Source of the DNA: Actinomycetospora corticicola
GTDB lineage: Bacteria; Actinomycetota; Actinomycetes; Mycobacteriales; Pseudonocardiaceae
Direction of reading: 5' to 3'
Assembly: GCF_013409505.1 (NCBI RefSeq)
Contig: NZ_JACCBN010000001.1
Location: 5,394,001-5,458,000 of the forward strand
DNA length: 64,000 nt
The notes beneath the pieces were generated by a model that was not told where the DNA came from, did no database searches, and was given only the letters and a program-made list of their open reading frames with translations. Of the stretch, positions 40,881 to 52,064 are shown piece by piece. Made by a program: the position numbers and the translations under genes. Position 1 is the stretch's first letter, and each line of letters starts with the position of its first letter.

Positions 40881-42197
40881 CTAGAGCGTCACCGGCAACG
40901 CGTCGACGCCGTAGACCATCGAGGTGCCGCGCAGCGGGAGGGTCCGCTCGTCGACGGCCATCCGGAGCTCGGGAAAGCGGCGCAGCAGGGCCGGGTAGGC
41001 GGTGCGCAGCTCCATGCGGGCGAGCTCGGCGCCGATACAGCGGTGGATGCCGTGCCCGAAGGCCAGGTGGGGGGACGGCGGGCGGCGCGGGTCGAAGATC
41101 TCGGGGTCCGGCGTGAGGCGCGGGTCGCGGTCGGCGCCCGAGAGCGAGACGAGGACGCCGTCGCCCACCGCGATGTCGACCCCGCCGATCGTCATGTCCT
41201 CGGTCGCGAACCGCGGGAACGCGAGCTGCACCACCGTCAGGTAGCGCAGCAGCTCCTCGACGAACCCGTGCACGGAGTCGGGCTCGTCGCGCACCATGCG
41301 CGCGACCTCCGGATCCCGCAGCACGATCACCGAGCCCAGCGCGAGCATCGACGCGGAGGTCTCCAGCCCGCCGGTGAGGAGGCCGTCGGCGAGCTCGGCG
41401 AGTTCATCGGTGTCGAGCTCGTCGCCGTGCTCGCGGATCAGCATCCCGAGCAGGCCCTCGCCGGGCTCGGCGCGCTGCCGCTCGACGACGCCGCGCAGGT
41501 AGACCAGCGACTCGGAGATCTTGTCGAAGACGGCGGTGGCGCCGGACAGCAGGTCGAACCGGGCCGTCGACAGGGCCTGGAACTCGTCCCGCTCGTCGTA
41601 GGGGATGCCCAGGAGTTCACAGATGGTGAGCGCGGGGATCGGGGTCGCGAAGTCGCGGACCAGGTCCACCTCCTCGCCGCGGGCGGCCATCGCGGCCATC
41701 ACGTCGAGGCGGTCGTCGACGATGCCGGTGATCCGCGGGCCGAGCCGGGAGAGCCGTCGTCCCGTGAACTCCGGCGTCAGCAGACGGCGCAGCCGGGTGT
41801 GCTCCGGGGGATCCTTGAAGCCCAGGCCGCCCGGGTTCTGGCTGCCGCCGATGCCCGCGCGCCCGACCAGGTGCCCGAAGTCGGTGGAGAAGCCGTGCGT
41901 CCGGCCGAGGACCTCGCGGGCCTCCTCGTGCCCGGTGACCAGCCACGCCTTGACCCCGAAGGGCAGCGGGAAGTCCCGGACCGGGTGGTCCTCGCGGGCC
42001 TCGCGCAGCTCCGGCACCGGGTCGAGACCGTCCCGACGCAGCGGCATGAGCGCGTAGTCGGGGATCAGCGACATCGGGTCCAGCCCGCGACGGGAGCGCC
42101 AGGCGAGGTACTGCCGGGCGACGAATCCGGTCGCCCGGGAGCGCACCGCGTCCAGGCCGCGGGTGAGCGCGGTCCCCGTCCTGCTCACGGTCACCAC
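40881..42197 (-). CDS. Cytochrome P450
   Basis: A 438-residue bacterial P450. The heme-binding loop FGHGIHRCIGAELAR carries the Cys ligand. The I-helix oxygen motif is GGLETSAS. The K-helix E-x2-R is in VEELLRYLT, and HTRLRRLLTPEF is the C-helix heme contact. The N-terminus has a 40-residue basic extension. It needs ferredoxin and a reductase, neither of which is nearby. The likely class is a CYP105/107-like hydroxylase, substrate unknown. A perfect 12-bp palindrome (CGGACCGGTCCG, 42216-42227) lies upstream. Confidence 0.92.
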   Translation of the reverse strand: MVTVSRTGTALTRGLDAVRSRATGFVARQYLAWRSRRGLDPMSLIPDYALMPLRRDGLDPVPELREAREDHPVRDFPLPFGVKAWLVTGHEEAREVLGRTHGFSTDFGHLVGRAGIGGSQNPGGLGFKDPPEHTRLRRLLTPEFTGRRLSRLGPRITGIVDDRLDVMAAMAARGEEVDLVRDFATPIPALTICELLGIPYDERDEFQALSTARFDLLSGATAVFDKISESLVYLRGVVERQRAEPGEGLLGMLIREHGDELDTDELAELADGLLTGGLETSASMLALGSVIVLRDPEVARMVRDEPDSVHGFVEELLRYLTVVQLAFPRFATEDMTIGGVDIAVGDGVLVSLSGADRDPRLTPDPEIFDPRRPPSPHLAFGHGIHRCIGAELARMELRTAYPALLRRFPELRMAVDERTLPLRGTSMVYGVDALPVTL

Positions 42198-42215
42198 GCC
42201 CCCTACCTTCCCGTA

Positions 42216-42227
42216 CGGACCGGTCCG
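42216..42227. promoter_or_regulatory. Perfect palindrome upstream of the P450 gene
   Basis: CGGACCGGTCCG lies 19 bases before the P450 start. It could be a repressor site; no regulator gene is adjacent. Confidence 0.3.
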
Positions 42228-42300
42228 ACCTGGACGTCGGGGTGCAGGGTAGGACGTTCCGGCGTGTCGCTCGGGTGAGGGTGCCGTGTCGCAGGTCTCG

Positions 42301-42969
42301 TCACGGCTCCCGGGGAGGGCCGGACGTCACCGAGGTCGCACCCCGCAGCCCCATCCGCGCGAGCTCGACGTCGGCCAGCCGGATCAGCACCGGCAGCTCC
42401 CCGCGCCGCCAGGCCCCCGCCGCGTCGCCGCCCGGTCCCGCCGCGCGGCGGATCCGCCCCGGCGAGCCGCGGGTGAGCGCCCGCAGCGCGAGGAGGTCGA
42501 CGTCCAGGGCGCGCGCCGCGACGGCGTGCCGGGCCCGGAGCACCCACCGCAGCCGCAACCAGAACCAGGTCGTCACCACCGGGAACGCCGCCACCACGAC
42601 GACGAGCCACGCGAGTCCCGTCGCGATCGCCGCCACCGCCTCGACCTGCGCGCGGCCCGCATCGACGAGGGACGTGCCGGCGTCGGTGCCGGGGGAGAAC
42701 GCGCCGGCGAGCCGGTCGCCCACGAAGGGCACGCCGCCCGCGGCCTCGGCCGCCCCGCTGAACGCCCCGCGCACCCGCTCGCCCGCGTCGGACAGCCCGC
42801 GGCCGGGGGCCTGGAGGGTGAGCACGAGGTCGTGCAGGGCGATCGCGGCCGACACGACCAGCGCGGCCCAGACCAGGACCGCGATGTCCGCGAGGACCTG
42901 CAGCATCCGTCGTCGGGGGCGCTCGGCGTAGAACAACAGGGTGCGCCGCGGCGGCGGGAACGAGGTCAC
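42301..42969 (-). CDS. Two-helix membrane protein of unknown function
   Basis: A 222-residue protein. Two hydrophobic segments are clear: LADIAVLVWAALVVSAAIAL (about 25-45) and VAAIATGLAWLVVVVAAFPVVTTWFWLRL (about 115-145), with a 70-residue Gly/Ala-rich external loop between them (PFVGDRLAGAFSPGTDAG). The C-terminal 75 residues are cytosolic and basic. I know similar proteins in other actinobacteria but no function. GTG 42969 has GGAGGG about a dozen bases upstream. Confidence 0.65.
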   Translation of the reverse strand: MTSFPPPRRTLLFYAERPRRRMLQVLADIAVLVWAALVVSAAIALHDLVLTLQAPGRGLSDAGERVRGAFSGAAEAAGGVPFVGDRLAGAFSPGTDAGTSLVDAGRAQVEAVAAIATGLAWLVVVVAAFPVVTTWFWLRLRWVLRARHAVAARALDVDLLALRALTRGSPGRIRRAAGPGGDAAGAWRRGELPVLIRLADVELARMGLRGATSVTSGPPREP

Positions 42970-43009
42970 GTCCCGGTGTGTGCCCTCCCCGGCCCGGGCA
43001 TACGCGACC

Positions 43010-43990
43010 ATGAAGGTCGCGCTGCTCGACGACTACCAGCGTCTCGCCCGGTCCATGGCCGAGTGGGACCGCCTGTCCGACGCCGAGATCACGGCGTTCG
43101 ACCACCACCTCGGCGGCCCGGACGACGTCGTCGCGGCGCTCGAGCCCTTCGACGTCCTGGTCGCCATGCGCGAGCGGACGGCGTTCCCGGCCGACGTCCT
43201 CGAGCGGCTGCCGAACCTGCGTCTGCTCGTGACGACGGGTCCGGCCAACGCCGCGATCGACATGGACGCCGCGGCCGCACGCGGGATCACCGTCGCCGGC
43301 ACGGGCGGGGTCGACGGCAACGCCTCGACCGTCGAGATGGCCTGGGCGCTCATCCTCGCCGTCGTCCGGCACGTCCCGGAGGAGGACGCCCGGGTCCGGG
43401 CCGGCGGGTGGCAGCGGACGCTCGGGCGGGACCTGGCCGGACGTCGCCTGGGCATCGTCGGGCTGGGCGGGATCGGGAAGCCGGTGGCCGCGGTCGGGCA
43501 GGCGTTCGGCATGGACGTCGTCGCCTGGAGCCGCCACCTCGACCCCGAGGACGCGCGCTCGGTCGGCGTCGAACCGGTCTCGAAGGAGGAGCTCTTCTCG
43601 ACGGCGGACGTGGTCACGATCCACATGAAGCTCTCGGAGGGCAGCCGTGGCCTCGTCGGGCGGGCCGAGCTGGACCTCATGACGGCGAACGCGGTGCTGG
43701 TGAACACCTCTCGCGGCCCGATCGTCGACGAGGACGCGCTGCTCGAGGCGGTGACCGAGGGACGGATCGGCGGCGCGGGACTCGACGTCTACGGGGTGGA
43801 GCCGCTGCCGGTCGACTCGCCCTGGCGCTCGGCCCCGAACACCGTGCTCACCCCGCACCTGGGCTACGTCACCGGCGAGACGTACACCGCGATGTACGCG
43901 GACGCCGTGGAGGACATCGAGGAGTGGGCGGCGGGACGGGCGGTGCCGCGGCTCATCGTGGCTCCGCCAGGTGAGCAGAAAGGGTCGTGA
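43010..43990 (+). CDS. D-2-hydroxyacid dehydrogenase family protein
   Basis: A 326-residue NAD-dependent oxidoreductase. The nucleotide-binding loop is GIVGLGGIGKPVAA. Catalytic Arg is in VNTSRGPIVDE, Glu in GVEPLPVDSP and His in LTPHLGYVT. The order matches D-isomer-specific 2-hydroxyacid dehydrogenases such as glycerate or phosphoglycerate dehydrogenase. ATG 43010 begins the typical MKVALLDDYQ N-terminus of the fungal/actinobacterial LDDYQ subgroup. The last six residues and stop are encoded by repeat C2. Confidence 0.9.
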   Translation: MKVALLDDYQRLARSMAEWDRLSDAEITAFDHHLGGPDDVVAALEPFDVLVAMRERTAFPADVLERLPNLRLLVTTGPANAAIDMDAAAARGITVAGTGGVDGNASTVEMAWALILAVVRHVPEEDARVRAGGWQRTLGRDLAGRRLGIVGLGGIGKPVAAVGQAFGMDVVAWSRHLDPEDARSVGVEPVSKEELFSTADVVTIHMKLSEGSRGLVGRAELDLMTANAVLVNTSRGPIVDEDALLEAVTEGRIGGAGLDVYGVEPLPVDSPWRSAPNTVLTPHLGYVTGETYTAMYADAVEDIEEWAAGRAVPRLIVAPPGEQKGS

Positions 43991-44010
43991 TAGCGGCCGT
44001 TGGTGCTCAC
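43971..44010. repeat. Palindromic repeat family C (copy 2, degenerate)
   Basis: GTGAGCAGAAAGGGTCG and CGGCCGTTGGTGCTCAC with the small hairpin GTGGGCGGAGCCCAC beside it. The arms pair less well than in other copies. The preceding gene reads through the first TGA position in another frame and stops inside the repeat. Confidence 0.75.
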
Positions 44011-44062
44011 GTGGGCGGAGCCCACAAGTCATTGACAACTGGGCCCGGCGACCGTCGGCGCC

Positions 44063-44629
44063 GTGACCACACTCGTTCCTTCCCGACGACGGGTCCCGGC
44101 TCCGGTCGGCCGGCTGGCGCGGCAGCCGTGGCCCACCGCTGACGTCCGACGCCGGCCGGGCGGGAGGCCGCCCACGGGGCAGCCGTGTGCCACCGCTGAC
44201 ACCCGACATCAGCAGGTCGACACGACGGCGCCCCGGACGCTGCACGACGACGCGGACCGGCTCGGCGGGCTGGTCCGCGGCCTCCTGCACGGCACGGTGA
44301 CGCTGCGCCGCCCCGACCTGCTCGGCGCCGGGCTCCGGCGGCTCTGCGACGACGCCGCACCCCGGCTGACCGGCCAGGACCGGCTCGTCGACGACCTGCG
44401 CACCGCCGCCGGCCTCGCCGTGCACGCCCTCGAGTCCCGCCCGCTCGCGCTGGCGACCCCGGCGGACTTCGGACGGCTGGCCCGCCTCGGTGAGCTCCTC
44501 GGCGCCCTGTCCGCCGCGGCCGCCTCCGGCCCCGCCCACCCGGCGGGCGAGGTGACCCGTCGTCGGGAGGGCTGGAGCGCCCGCCGCCGGCGCGCCCGGG
44601 ACGAGCGCGCGCTGTTCGGCGACCGCTGA
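44063..44629 (+). CDS. Hypothetical protein whose first third is built from repeats
   Basis: A 188-residue frame with a GTG start and no clear ribosome site. Residues 5-50 are encoded by a family E motif and two partial family B copies ([12 protein letters not shown] and GQPCATADTRHQQ). Residues 55-188 are helical and Ala/Leu/Arg-rich (DDADRLGGLVRGLLHGTVTLRRPDLLGAGLRRLCDDAAP) with genuine-looking codon bias. A true start after the repeats, near residue 50, is possible. No domain is recognised. Confidence 0.5.
   Translation: MTTLVPSRRRVPAPVGRLARQPWPTADVRRRPGGRPPTGQPCATADTRHQQVDTTAPRTLHDDADRLGGLVRGLLHGTVTLRRPDLLGAGLRRLCDDAAPRLTGQDRLVDDLRTAAGLAVHALESRPLALATPADFGRLARLGELLGALSAAAASGPAHPAGEVTRRREGWSARRRRARDERALFGDR
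44122..44215. repeat. Palindromic repeat family B (copy 2, two partial units)
   Basis: Two units share CAGCCGTG(G/T)(C/G)CCACCGCTGAC (44122-44150 and 44179-44215). They lie inside the hypothetical gene above. Confidence 0.7.
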
Positions 44630-44733
44630 GTCACCGGCGACGCCAAGTCCGCCGCCAAGTCGTCACCAAGTCGGCTCAGCCAACCTCGTCGTCATCAGCC
44701 AGTCGTCGACCCGCAGTCACCGAGGAGTCCGCC

Positions 44734-45402
44734 ATGACCACCACCGCCACCCCCGTCCTCACCTCCGACACCGACCTGCTGGGCATCCGGGTCGCGCACC
44801 GCATCATGCGTCGGGACGCCCGTCGTCTCGCGGGTCTCGCCGCGGCGTGGGCCGACGGTTCCGACCCGCTCGTCGGGCGCCGACGGCGCGTGTTCGGGGC
44901 CTGGATCGAGGGCCTCTGCCTCGACATCCACCACCACCACGCCACCGAGGACGACGTGCTCTGGCCGGTGCTGGAGCGGTACGCGGGCGCCGAGGTCGAC
45001 CTCGCGCCGCTGTCCGACGACCACGCCGCCCTCGACCCGGTGCTCGACGACATCCGCGCGGGATTCGCGGTCGCCGCCTCCGGGGGCCGTGTCGACGTGC
45101 TCGCCGAGCGCCTCACCCACCTCGCCGACCTGCTCGACGAGCACATCGGTGAGGAGGAGCGCGACCTGTTCCCGATCATCCGGGCCCACGTCCCGCTCGC
45201 GGAGTGGCAGGTCGTCGAGAAGGCCGCGCAGCGCGGTGGTGCCGGCATCCGCTACGCCCTGCCGCGCATCGTCGAGAACACCTCGGACGCGGAGTTCGCG
45301 ACGATGACGGCCTCCGCCCCGAAGCCGCTGCTGCTCGTGATGAAGCTGCTGCTGCCGCGGTTCCGGCGGGAGTCGGCGGTGTTGTGGCCTGCGGCCAGGT
45401 GA
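44734..45402 (+). CDS. Hemerythrin-like (HHE cation-binding) protein
   Basis: A 222-residue four-helix protein. Candidate diiron ligands: His in RVAHRIMRR, H-H-x3-E in DIHHHHATEDD, His in LSDDHAALDPVL and H-x3-E in LLDEHIGEEERDLFPII. It may bind O2 or NO or sense redox state. A C-terminal 60-residue segment after the bundle ends in a hydrophobic patch (PLLLVMKLLLPRF). The last residues and stop are at the edge of repeat C3. Confidence 0.85.
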   Translation: MTTTATPVLTSDTDLLGIRVAHRIMRRDARRLAGLAAAWADGSDPLVGRRRRVFGAWIEGLCLDIHHHHATEDDVLWPVLERYAGAEVDLAPLSDDHAALDPVLDDIRAGFAVAASGGRVDVLAERLTHLADLLDEHIGEEERDLFPIIRAHVPLAEWQVVEKAAQRGGAGIRYALPRIVENTSDAEFATMTASAPKPLLLVMKLLLPRFRRESAVLWPAAR

Positions 45403-45438
45403 GCAGAAAGTGGGGCTATAGCGCCACTTTCTGCTCAC
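45399..45438. repeat. Palindromic repeat family C (copy 3)
   Basis: GTGAGCAGAAAGTGGGGC pairs with GCGCCACTTTCTGCTCAC around TATA. It supplies TGA stops to both convergent genes. Confidence 0.88.
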
Positions 45439-48400
45439 ACGCGGAGCACCAACGTGGCCGTCCCGCTCATCGCGCCGGCCAGGTGTCCCTCCCAGGGGGC
45501 GAGGTCCCGACGGCAGGTCCCGGCGACGTCCGCGTCGCCGAGGGCCTGCGCGATCTCGAGGCGCAGCACCGTCCAGTAGACCCACCACCAGTCGCGGCGG
45601 ATCGGCTGGTCGGGGCGCCACACCCGGCGTGCGTCGTCGGTGCGCCCGGCCGCGACCAGCGCCGCCGCGTAGGGCTCGGAGACCACGTCGCCGCGTCGGG
45701 CGTACTCGGTGGCCAGCGGGTCCACCAGGTCGGCCAGCCGACCCTGGGCGTGGCGGACGCCGATGAGCCCGGCCAGGGTCAGGGCCGAGGCGTTGGCCAT
45801 GCCCTGCGCCTCCATGGCCTCGCCGAACCCGACGTAGAGCCGTTCGGCCTCGTCGTAACGACCCTCGATCGTCGCCATCATCCCGCGGAAGATCGAGGTC
45901 CAGCCGAGGACGGCGGCGAGCTGCCCGTCGGCGGCCTCGGCGAGCGCGGTGTCCGCGTGGGCGCGGGCCGCCGCGAAGTCCTCGCGGTAGCAGGCGTGCA
46001 GGAACCGGGCGTGGTGCCCGACCGCCCGGTGGCCGTGCGAGCCGGCGCGCTCCGCGGCGGCGAGCAGGTCGACGCCGAGGTCGTCGAGCCGGTGCCACAG
46101 GTCGGGCCGCAGCAGCGACCAGAACCGGGCGTTGAGCACGACGCACCGCAGGGCCGGGTCGTCCGGCAGGACCTCCAGGGCGGCCACGGCGTCGGCCTCC
46201 GCCCGTTCCGGTTCCCGCGGGTGCCAGGCGAAGGCGCGGACGGCCAGCAGGCGGGCGCGGTCGGCGGCGGGGAGGTCCCCGTCGAGCAGGCGACCGACCG
46301 CCGCGATCAGCGGCCGGTCCAACGCGCCGTTCTCCGCGAGGGCGAAGGTGACCGGTCCGTCGACGCAGGTCGCGGCGGCCAGCAGGGCCCCGTCGTCGCC
46401 CAGTCGCCCGGCCTCGACGAGGGCCGTCGCCCGCTCCCGCAGCGCGGGCGCCCCGGCTCCGGTGTGGGAGTACGCGGAGGCGAGCGCGCAGCGCAGGCGC
46501 AGCCGACGACCCGGCTCCTCGACGAGGTCGAGCGCGCCCGCGAGGAGGTCGGCCGCGGTGCGCGGCACCCGGTCGCGGCGGGCCTCGGCGGCGGCCCGCT
46601 CGACGTGGTCGAGGACCCGGTCGAGGCCCGCGACCGGACCGGCGGCGAGGGCGTGGCGGGCGAGCGCGGCGTGGTCGTCGGGCCGCAGCGACTCCAGCAC
46701 CGTCAGCACCTCCGCGTGCACGCGCGTGCGCCGCAGGCGGGGGAGCTCGTCGTAGAGCGTCTCGCGGACGAGGTCGTGGGTGAAGCGGACGGCGTCGGGG
46801 CCGGACTCGACGAGCAGCCCGGTGACCACGCCCGCCTCGCACGCCGCGAGCACCCGGTCCTCGTCGTCGCCCTCGAGCGCGACCAGTACCGACACGTCGA
46901 CGTCCCGCCCGAGCACCGCGGCCCGGCGCAGGGCGGTCTGGGTCGGGGCGGGGAGCTGGGCGGCGCGGCGGGACAGGACGTCGCGGACCCCGGACGGGAC
47001 GGTGCGCCCCGCCGCCTCGAGCCCGACCGTGCGGGCGAGGCGCGCGACCTCGCGGACGAACAGCGGGTTGCCGCCGGTGCGGGCGGCGATGCGCCGGGCC
47101 GTGTCGTCGTCGATCGCGAGGTGCTCGGCGGCCACGAGGGCGGCGACCGCCTCCGGGGCGAGGCCCGCCAGCTCGACGCGCTCGGCGACGACGGCGGTGA
47201 GGGCGGCGAGGGTCGCGACGAGCTCGTCGGGGACCTCGTCGGGCCGGGCCGTGACCACGATGAGCACGCCCGGCACCCGGGCCGCAGCCACCACCCGCAG
47301 CAGCCGCCAGGTCTCCTCGTCGCCGCGGTGCACGTCGTCGAGCACGACGAGCAGGGGACGGGGCGCCCGCGTGACCACGGCGAGCAGGGCCCGGCCGACG
47401 TGGAAGGTGGTCCCGGTGGGGGCGCCCTGCCCGAGGCCCTCGACGACCTCGGTCCACGCCCACGCGGGCGGCGCCCCGTCGACCTCCGGGCAGCGGCCGC
47501 GGACGGTCCGCCAGCCACGGGCGGCGAGCGTGTCGGCCAGGTGCTCGGCCAGCACCGACTTCCCCGCGCCGGCCTCGCCCGTCACGACGGCGAGCTGTCC
47601 CGGCCCGCCGGCGACCGCGTCGGCGACGGCGAGCAGCCGTGCGGTCTCGCGCTCGCGCCCGAGGAGGCCACTCCCGTCGTCGGGAAGGATCTCGTCCCGT
47701 GGCAGCGGAGCGTCGTCGCTGTCGTCCGGTGACAGCGACGACGCATCGCTGCCACCGCCGTCGACGTCGTGGCACAGGATCGACGCCTCGAGCGCGGCGG
47801 TCGTGGGGGAGGGGTCGAGGCCGAGCTCGTCGGCGAGCCGGTGCCGGAGGTCCGCGAGCGCGGCGAGGGCGTCGGCCTGACGCCCGGCCCGGTAGAGCGC
47901 GCGGGCGAGCAGCCGGGCCGGTTCCTCGCGCAACGGTTCGTCGCGGACGTAGGGGGACAGGAGGTCGACGACGTCGACCGGGTCGGGCTCGAGTGCGGCG
48001 AGGCTCTCGACGACGGATCGGCGCAGCTCGGCGAGGCGCTCGAGCTCGGGCGGGGCCCACAGCGTGTCGGCGAACTCGGCCAGCGGGGGCCCGGTGAACG
48101 TCGCGAGCGCCGCGCGGAGGTCCTCGAGCGTGCCCGTGCGGCGCCGTTCCCGGACCCGGGTCACGTCCAGCTCGGCGTGCAGGGCGTAGCCGCCCGCGGC
48201 GCTGACCAGCACCGTCGCGGGGGTGCGGGGCGCGCGGTCCGGCTCGAGCGCGCGGCGGAGGTGGCTGACGTGGGCCTGCAGACCGGCGAGGGCGCGGGGC
48301 GGGGGTTCGCCGGCCCAGAGGTCGTCGACGAGCCGGTCGACCGGCACGACCTCGCCCTCGGCGACCGCCAGCCGTGCCACCAGAGCCCGCCGCTGCGCGC

Positions 48401-48467
48401 TGCCGAGGTCGACGGGGCGTCCGTCGAGCGACGCGGTCAGCGTCCCGAGCAGCCGGACCTCGAGCAC
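45435..48467 (-). CDS. SARP-type transcriptional regulator with AAA ATPase (AfsR-like/LuxR-like large regulator)
   Basis: A 1010-residue regulator. The N-terminal OmpR-like winged helix (1-90: MLEVRLLGTLTASLDGRPVDLGSAQRRALVARLA) and the BTAD domain (about 95-235) define the SARP type. The ATPase domain (about 265-560) has Walker A TGEAGAGKSVL and Walker B LLVVLDDVH. The rest is helical and TPR-like. Such proteins activate secondary-metabolite or stress genes. The linker between BTAD and ATPase (residues 238-265) is encoded by a family A palindrome and a family E motif. No biosynthetic cluster is adjacent. Confidence 0.9.
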   Translation of the reverse strand: MLEVRLLGTLTASLDGRPVDLGSAQRRALVARLAVAEGEVVPVDRLVDDLWAGEPPPRALAGLQAHVSHLRRALEPDRAPRTPATVLVSAAGGYALHAELDVTRVRERRRTGTLEDLRAALATFTGPPLAEFADTLWAPPELERLAELRRSVVESLAALEPDPVDVVDLLSPYVRDEPLREEPARLLARALYRAGRQADALAALADLRHRLADELGLDPSPTTAALEASILCHDVDGGGSDASSLSPDDSDDAPLPRDEILPDDGSGLLGRERETARLLAVADAVAGGPGQLAVVTGEAGAGKSVLAEHLADTLAARGWRTVRGRCPEVDGAPPAWAWTEVVEGLGQGAPTGTTFHVGRALLAVVTRAPRPLLVVLDDVHRGDEETWRLLRVVAAARVPGVLIVVTARPDEVPDELVATLAALTAVVAERVELAGLAPEAVAALVAAEHLAIDDDTARRIAARTGGNPLFVREVARLARTVGLEAAGRTVPSGVRDVLSRRAAQLPAPTQTALRRAAVLGRDVDVSVLVALEGDDEDRVLAACEAGVVTGLLVESGPDAVRFTHDLVRETLYDELPRLRRTRVHAEVLTVLESLRPDDHAALARHALAAGPVAGLDRVLDHVERAAAEARRDRVPRTAADLLAGALDLVEEPGRRLRLRCALASAYSHTGAGAPALRERATALVEAGRLGDDGALLAAATCVDGPVTFALAENGALDRPLIAAVGRLLDGDLPAADRARLLAVRAFAWHPREPERAEADAVAALEVLPDDPALRCVVLNARFWSLLRPDLWHRLDDLGVDLLAAAERAGSHGHRAVGHHARFLHACYREDFAAARAHADTALAEAADGQLAAVLGWTSIFRGMMATIEGRYDEAERLYVGFGEAMEAQGMANASALTLAGLIGVRHAQGRLADLVDPLATEYARRGDVVSEPYAAALVAAGRTDDARRVWRPDQPIRRDWWWVYWTVLRLEIAQALGDADVAGTCRRDLAPWEGHLAGAMSGTATLVLRV
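47699..47755. repeat. Palindromic repeat family A (full form, copy 4) inside the SARP gene
   Basis: GTGGCAGCGGAGCGTCGTC and GACGACGCATCGCTGCCAC pair across the centre GTCGTCCGGTGAC. The element is in frame in the linker. Its base changes relative to other copies keep the pairing in the inner arms. Confidence 0.85.
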
Positions 48468-48484
48468 GGCGGTGAGCTTCGCAT

Positions 48485-48524
48485 GTGAGCACTAAAGGGG
48501 CCTATAGCCCCACTCAGTGCTCAC
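48485..48524. repeat. Palindromic repeat family C (copy 4)
   Basis: GTGAGCACTAAAGGGGCC with TATAG and CCCCACTCAGTGCTCAC. It overlaps the stop of the leftward thiD copy and lies 18 bp upstream of the SARP start. Confidence 0.85.
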
Positions 48525-49353
48525 GAGGGACGGAGTCCCACTCCGCGATCGCCCACAGCGGCGAGACCGGCCCGGTCCCGGCGCCCAACGGGTACGACGC
48601 CGCGACGGCCCGCCGGATGTAGCGCTCGGCGTAGGCGACGGCGTCGGGCATCGCGAGCCCGCGCGCCAGGCCGGCGCAGGTCGCACTGGCGAGGGCGTCG
48701 CCGGCGCCGTGCACGTGCGGGGTGTCGATGCGCGGGCCGGTGAACTCCCAGGTGTCGGTGCCGTCGGAGAGCAGGTCGACCACCTCCGGCGACCCGTGCA
48801 GGTGCCCGCCCTTGACCAGCGCCCACCGCGCGCCGAGGTCGTGCAGGGCGTCCGCGGCCTTCCGGGCGGTGTCCCGGTCGGTCACGGTGACCCCGGCGAG
48901 GAGGCGGATCTCGTCGAGGTTCGGGGTCGCCAGCGCCGCGCGGGGGAACAGCAGGGTGCGGATCGCCTCCATGGCGTCGTCGGCCAGCAGCGGCTCGCCG
49001 TACATCGAGGCGGCGACCGGGTCGAGGACGAACGGTGTGGTCTCCCGGCCGATCCCGACCTCGTCGATCACCTCGGCGACGGCGGTGATGATCCCCGCCG
49101 TCGCGAGCATCCCCGTCTTGGCGGCCCCGACGCCGATGTCGGTCACCACCGCCCGGACCTGCGCCGCGACCGTCTCCGGCGGCACGAGGTGCACGCCGGA
49201 GACGCCCAGCGAGTTCTGCACGGTCACGGCCGTCATCGCCACGCAGCCGTGCACCCCGCACGCGGTCATCGCCCGCAGGTCGGCCTCGATCCCGGCGGCG
49301 CCGCCGGAGTCGGAGCCGCCGATCGTCAGCGCGCGGGGCGGGGTCTCGGCCAT
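48514..49353 (-). CDS. thiD: HMP kinase / HMP-phosphate kinase (second thiD copy)
   Basis: A 279-residue ribokinase-fold enzyme that phosphorylates hydroxymethylpyrimidine and its phosphate. Substrate loop IGGSDSGGAAGIEADLRAMTACGVHG; conserved AVTVQNSLGVSGVHLVPPE; VLDPVAASMYGEPLL; and the anion-hole/catalytic Asp region TPHVHGAGDALAS. It is about 60% identical by eye to the adjacent copy. Its stop lies in repeat C4. It is separated from the other thiD by 60 bp holding repeat C5. Confidence 0.92.
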   Translation of the reverse strand: MAETPPRALTIGGSDSGGAAGIEADLRAMTACGVHGCVAMTAVTVQNSLGVSGVHLVPPETVAAQVRAVVTDIGVGAAKTGMLATAGIITAVAEVIDEVGIGRETTPFVLDPVAASMYGEPLLADDAMEAIRTLLFPRAALATPNLDEIRLLAGVTVTDRDTARKAADALHDLGARWALVKGGHLHGSPEVVDLLSDGTDTWEFTGPRIDTPHVHGAGDALASATCAGLARGLAMPDAVAYAERYIRRAVAASYPLGAGTGPVSPLWAIAEWDSVPREH

Positions 49354-49377
49354 GCTCGCAGTGTGGCCTACGGCCAG

Positions 49378-49413
49378 GTGAGCAGAAATGGTCGTCATGG
49401 CGACCCTGACTGC

Positions 49414-49417
<4 letters not shown>
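49378..49417. repeat. Palindromic repeat family C (copy 5)
   Basis: GTGAGCAGAAATGGTCGTC with CATGGCGACCCTGACTGCTCAC and the flanking hairpin GGGCGCAGCCC. It lies between two tandem thiD genes and carries the stop of the first. Confidence 0.82.
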
Positions 49418-51923
<2,506 letters not shown>

Positions 51924-52001
51924 GCGTGTGCAGTTGTGGACGTCCGCCGTCGACGGTGCCACGCCGATCCGGACGTGGGCAAGGGATCCGGCGCACCTCA
52001 T

Positions 52002-52062
52002 GATCACCGGTCCCTCGGCGGGCGCGCGGGTGCTCCGCGCGCCCGCTGAGGGACCGATGATC
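52002..52062. terminator. Strong hairpin terminator between the HtrA-like gene and thiC
   Basis: GGTCCCTCGGCGGGCGCGC pairs with GCGCGCCCGCTGAGGGACC, enclosed by GATCACC/GATGATC. It isolates the thiC riboswitch transcript from upstream leftward transcription. Confidence 0.85.
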
Positions 52063-52064
52063 AC

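Noticed and set aside
44695..48492. A 1265-codon open frame on the minus strand in another frame of the SARP region, and similar very long frames (34802-38197, 3560-4867, 42203-44539)
   Set aside because: They are antisense or out-of-frame shadows of genes with clear domains. Their translations are Arg/Pro/Ala/Gly-rich with no motifs, as expected in high-GC DNA.
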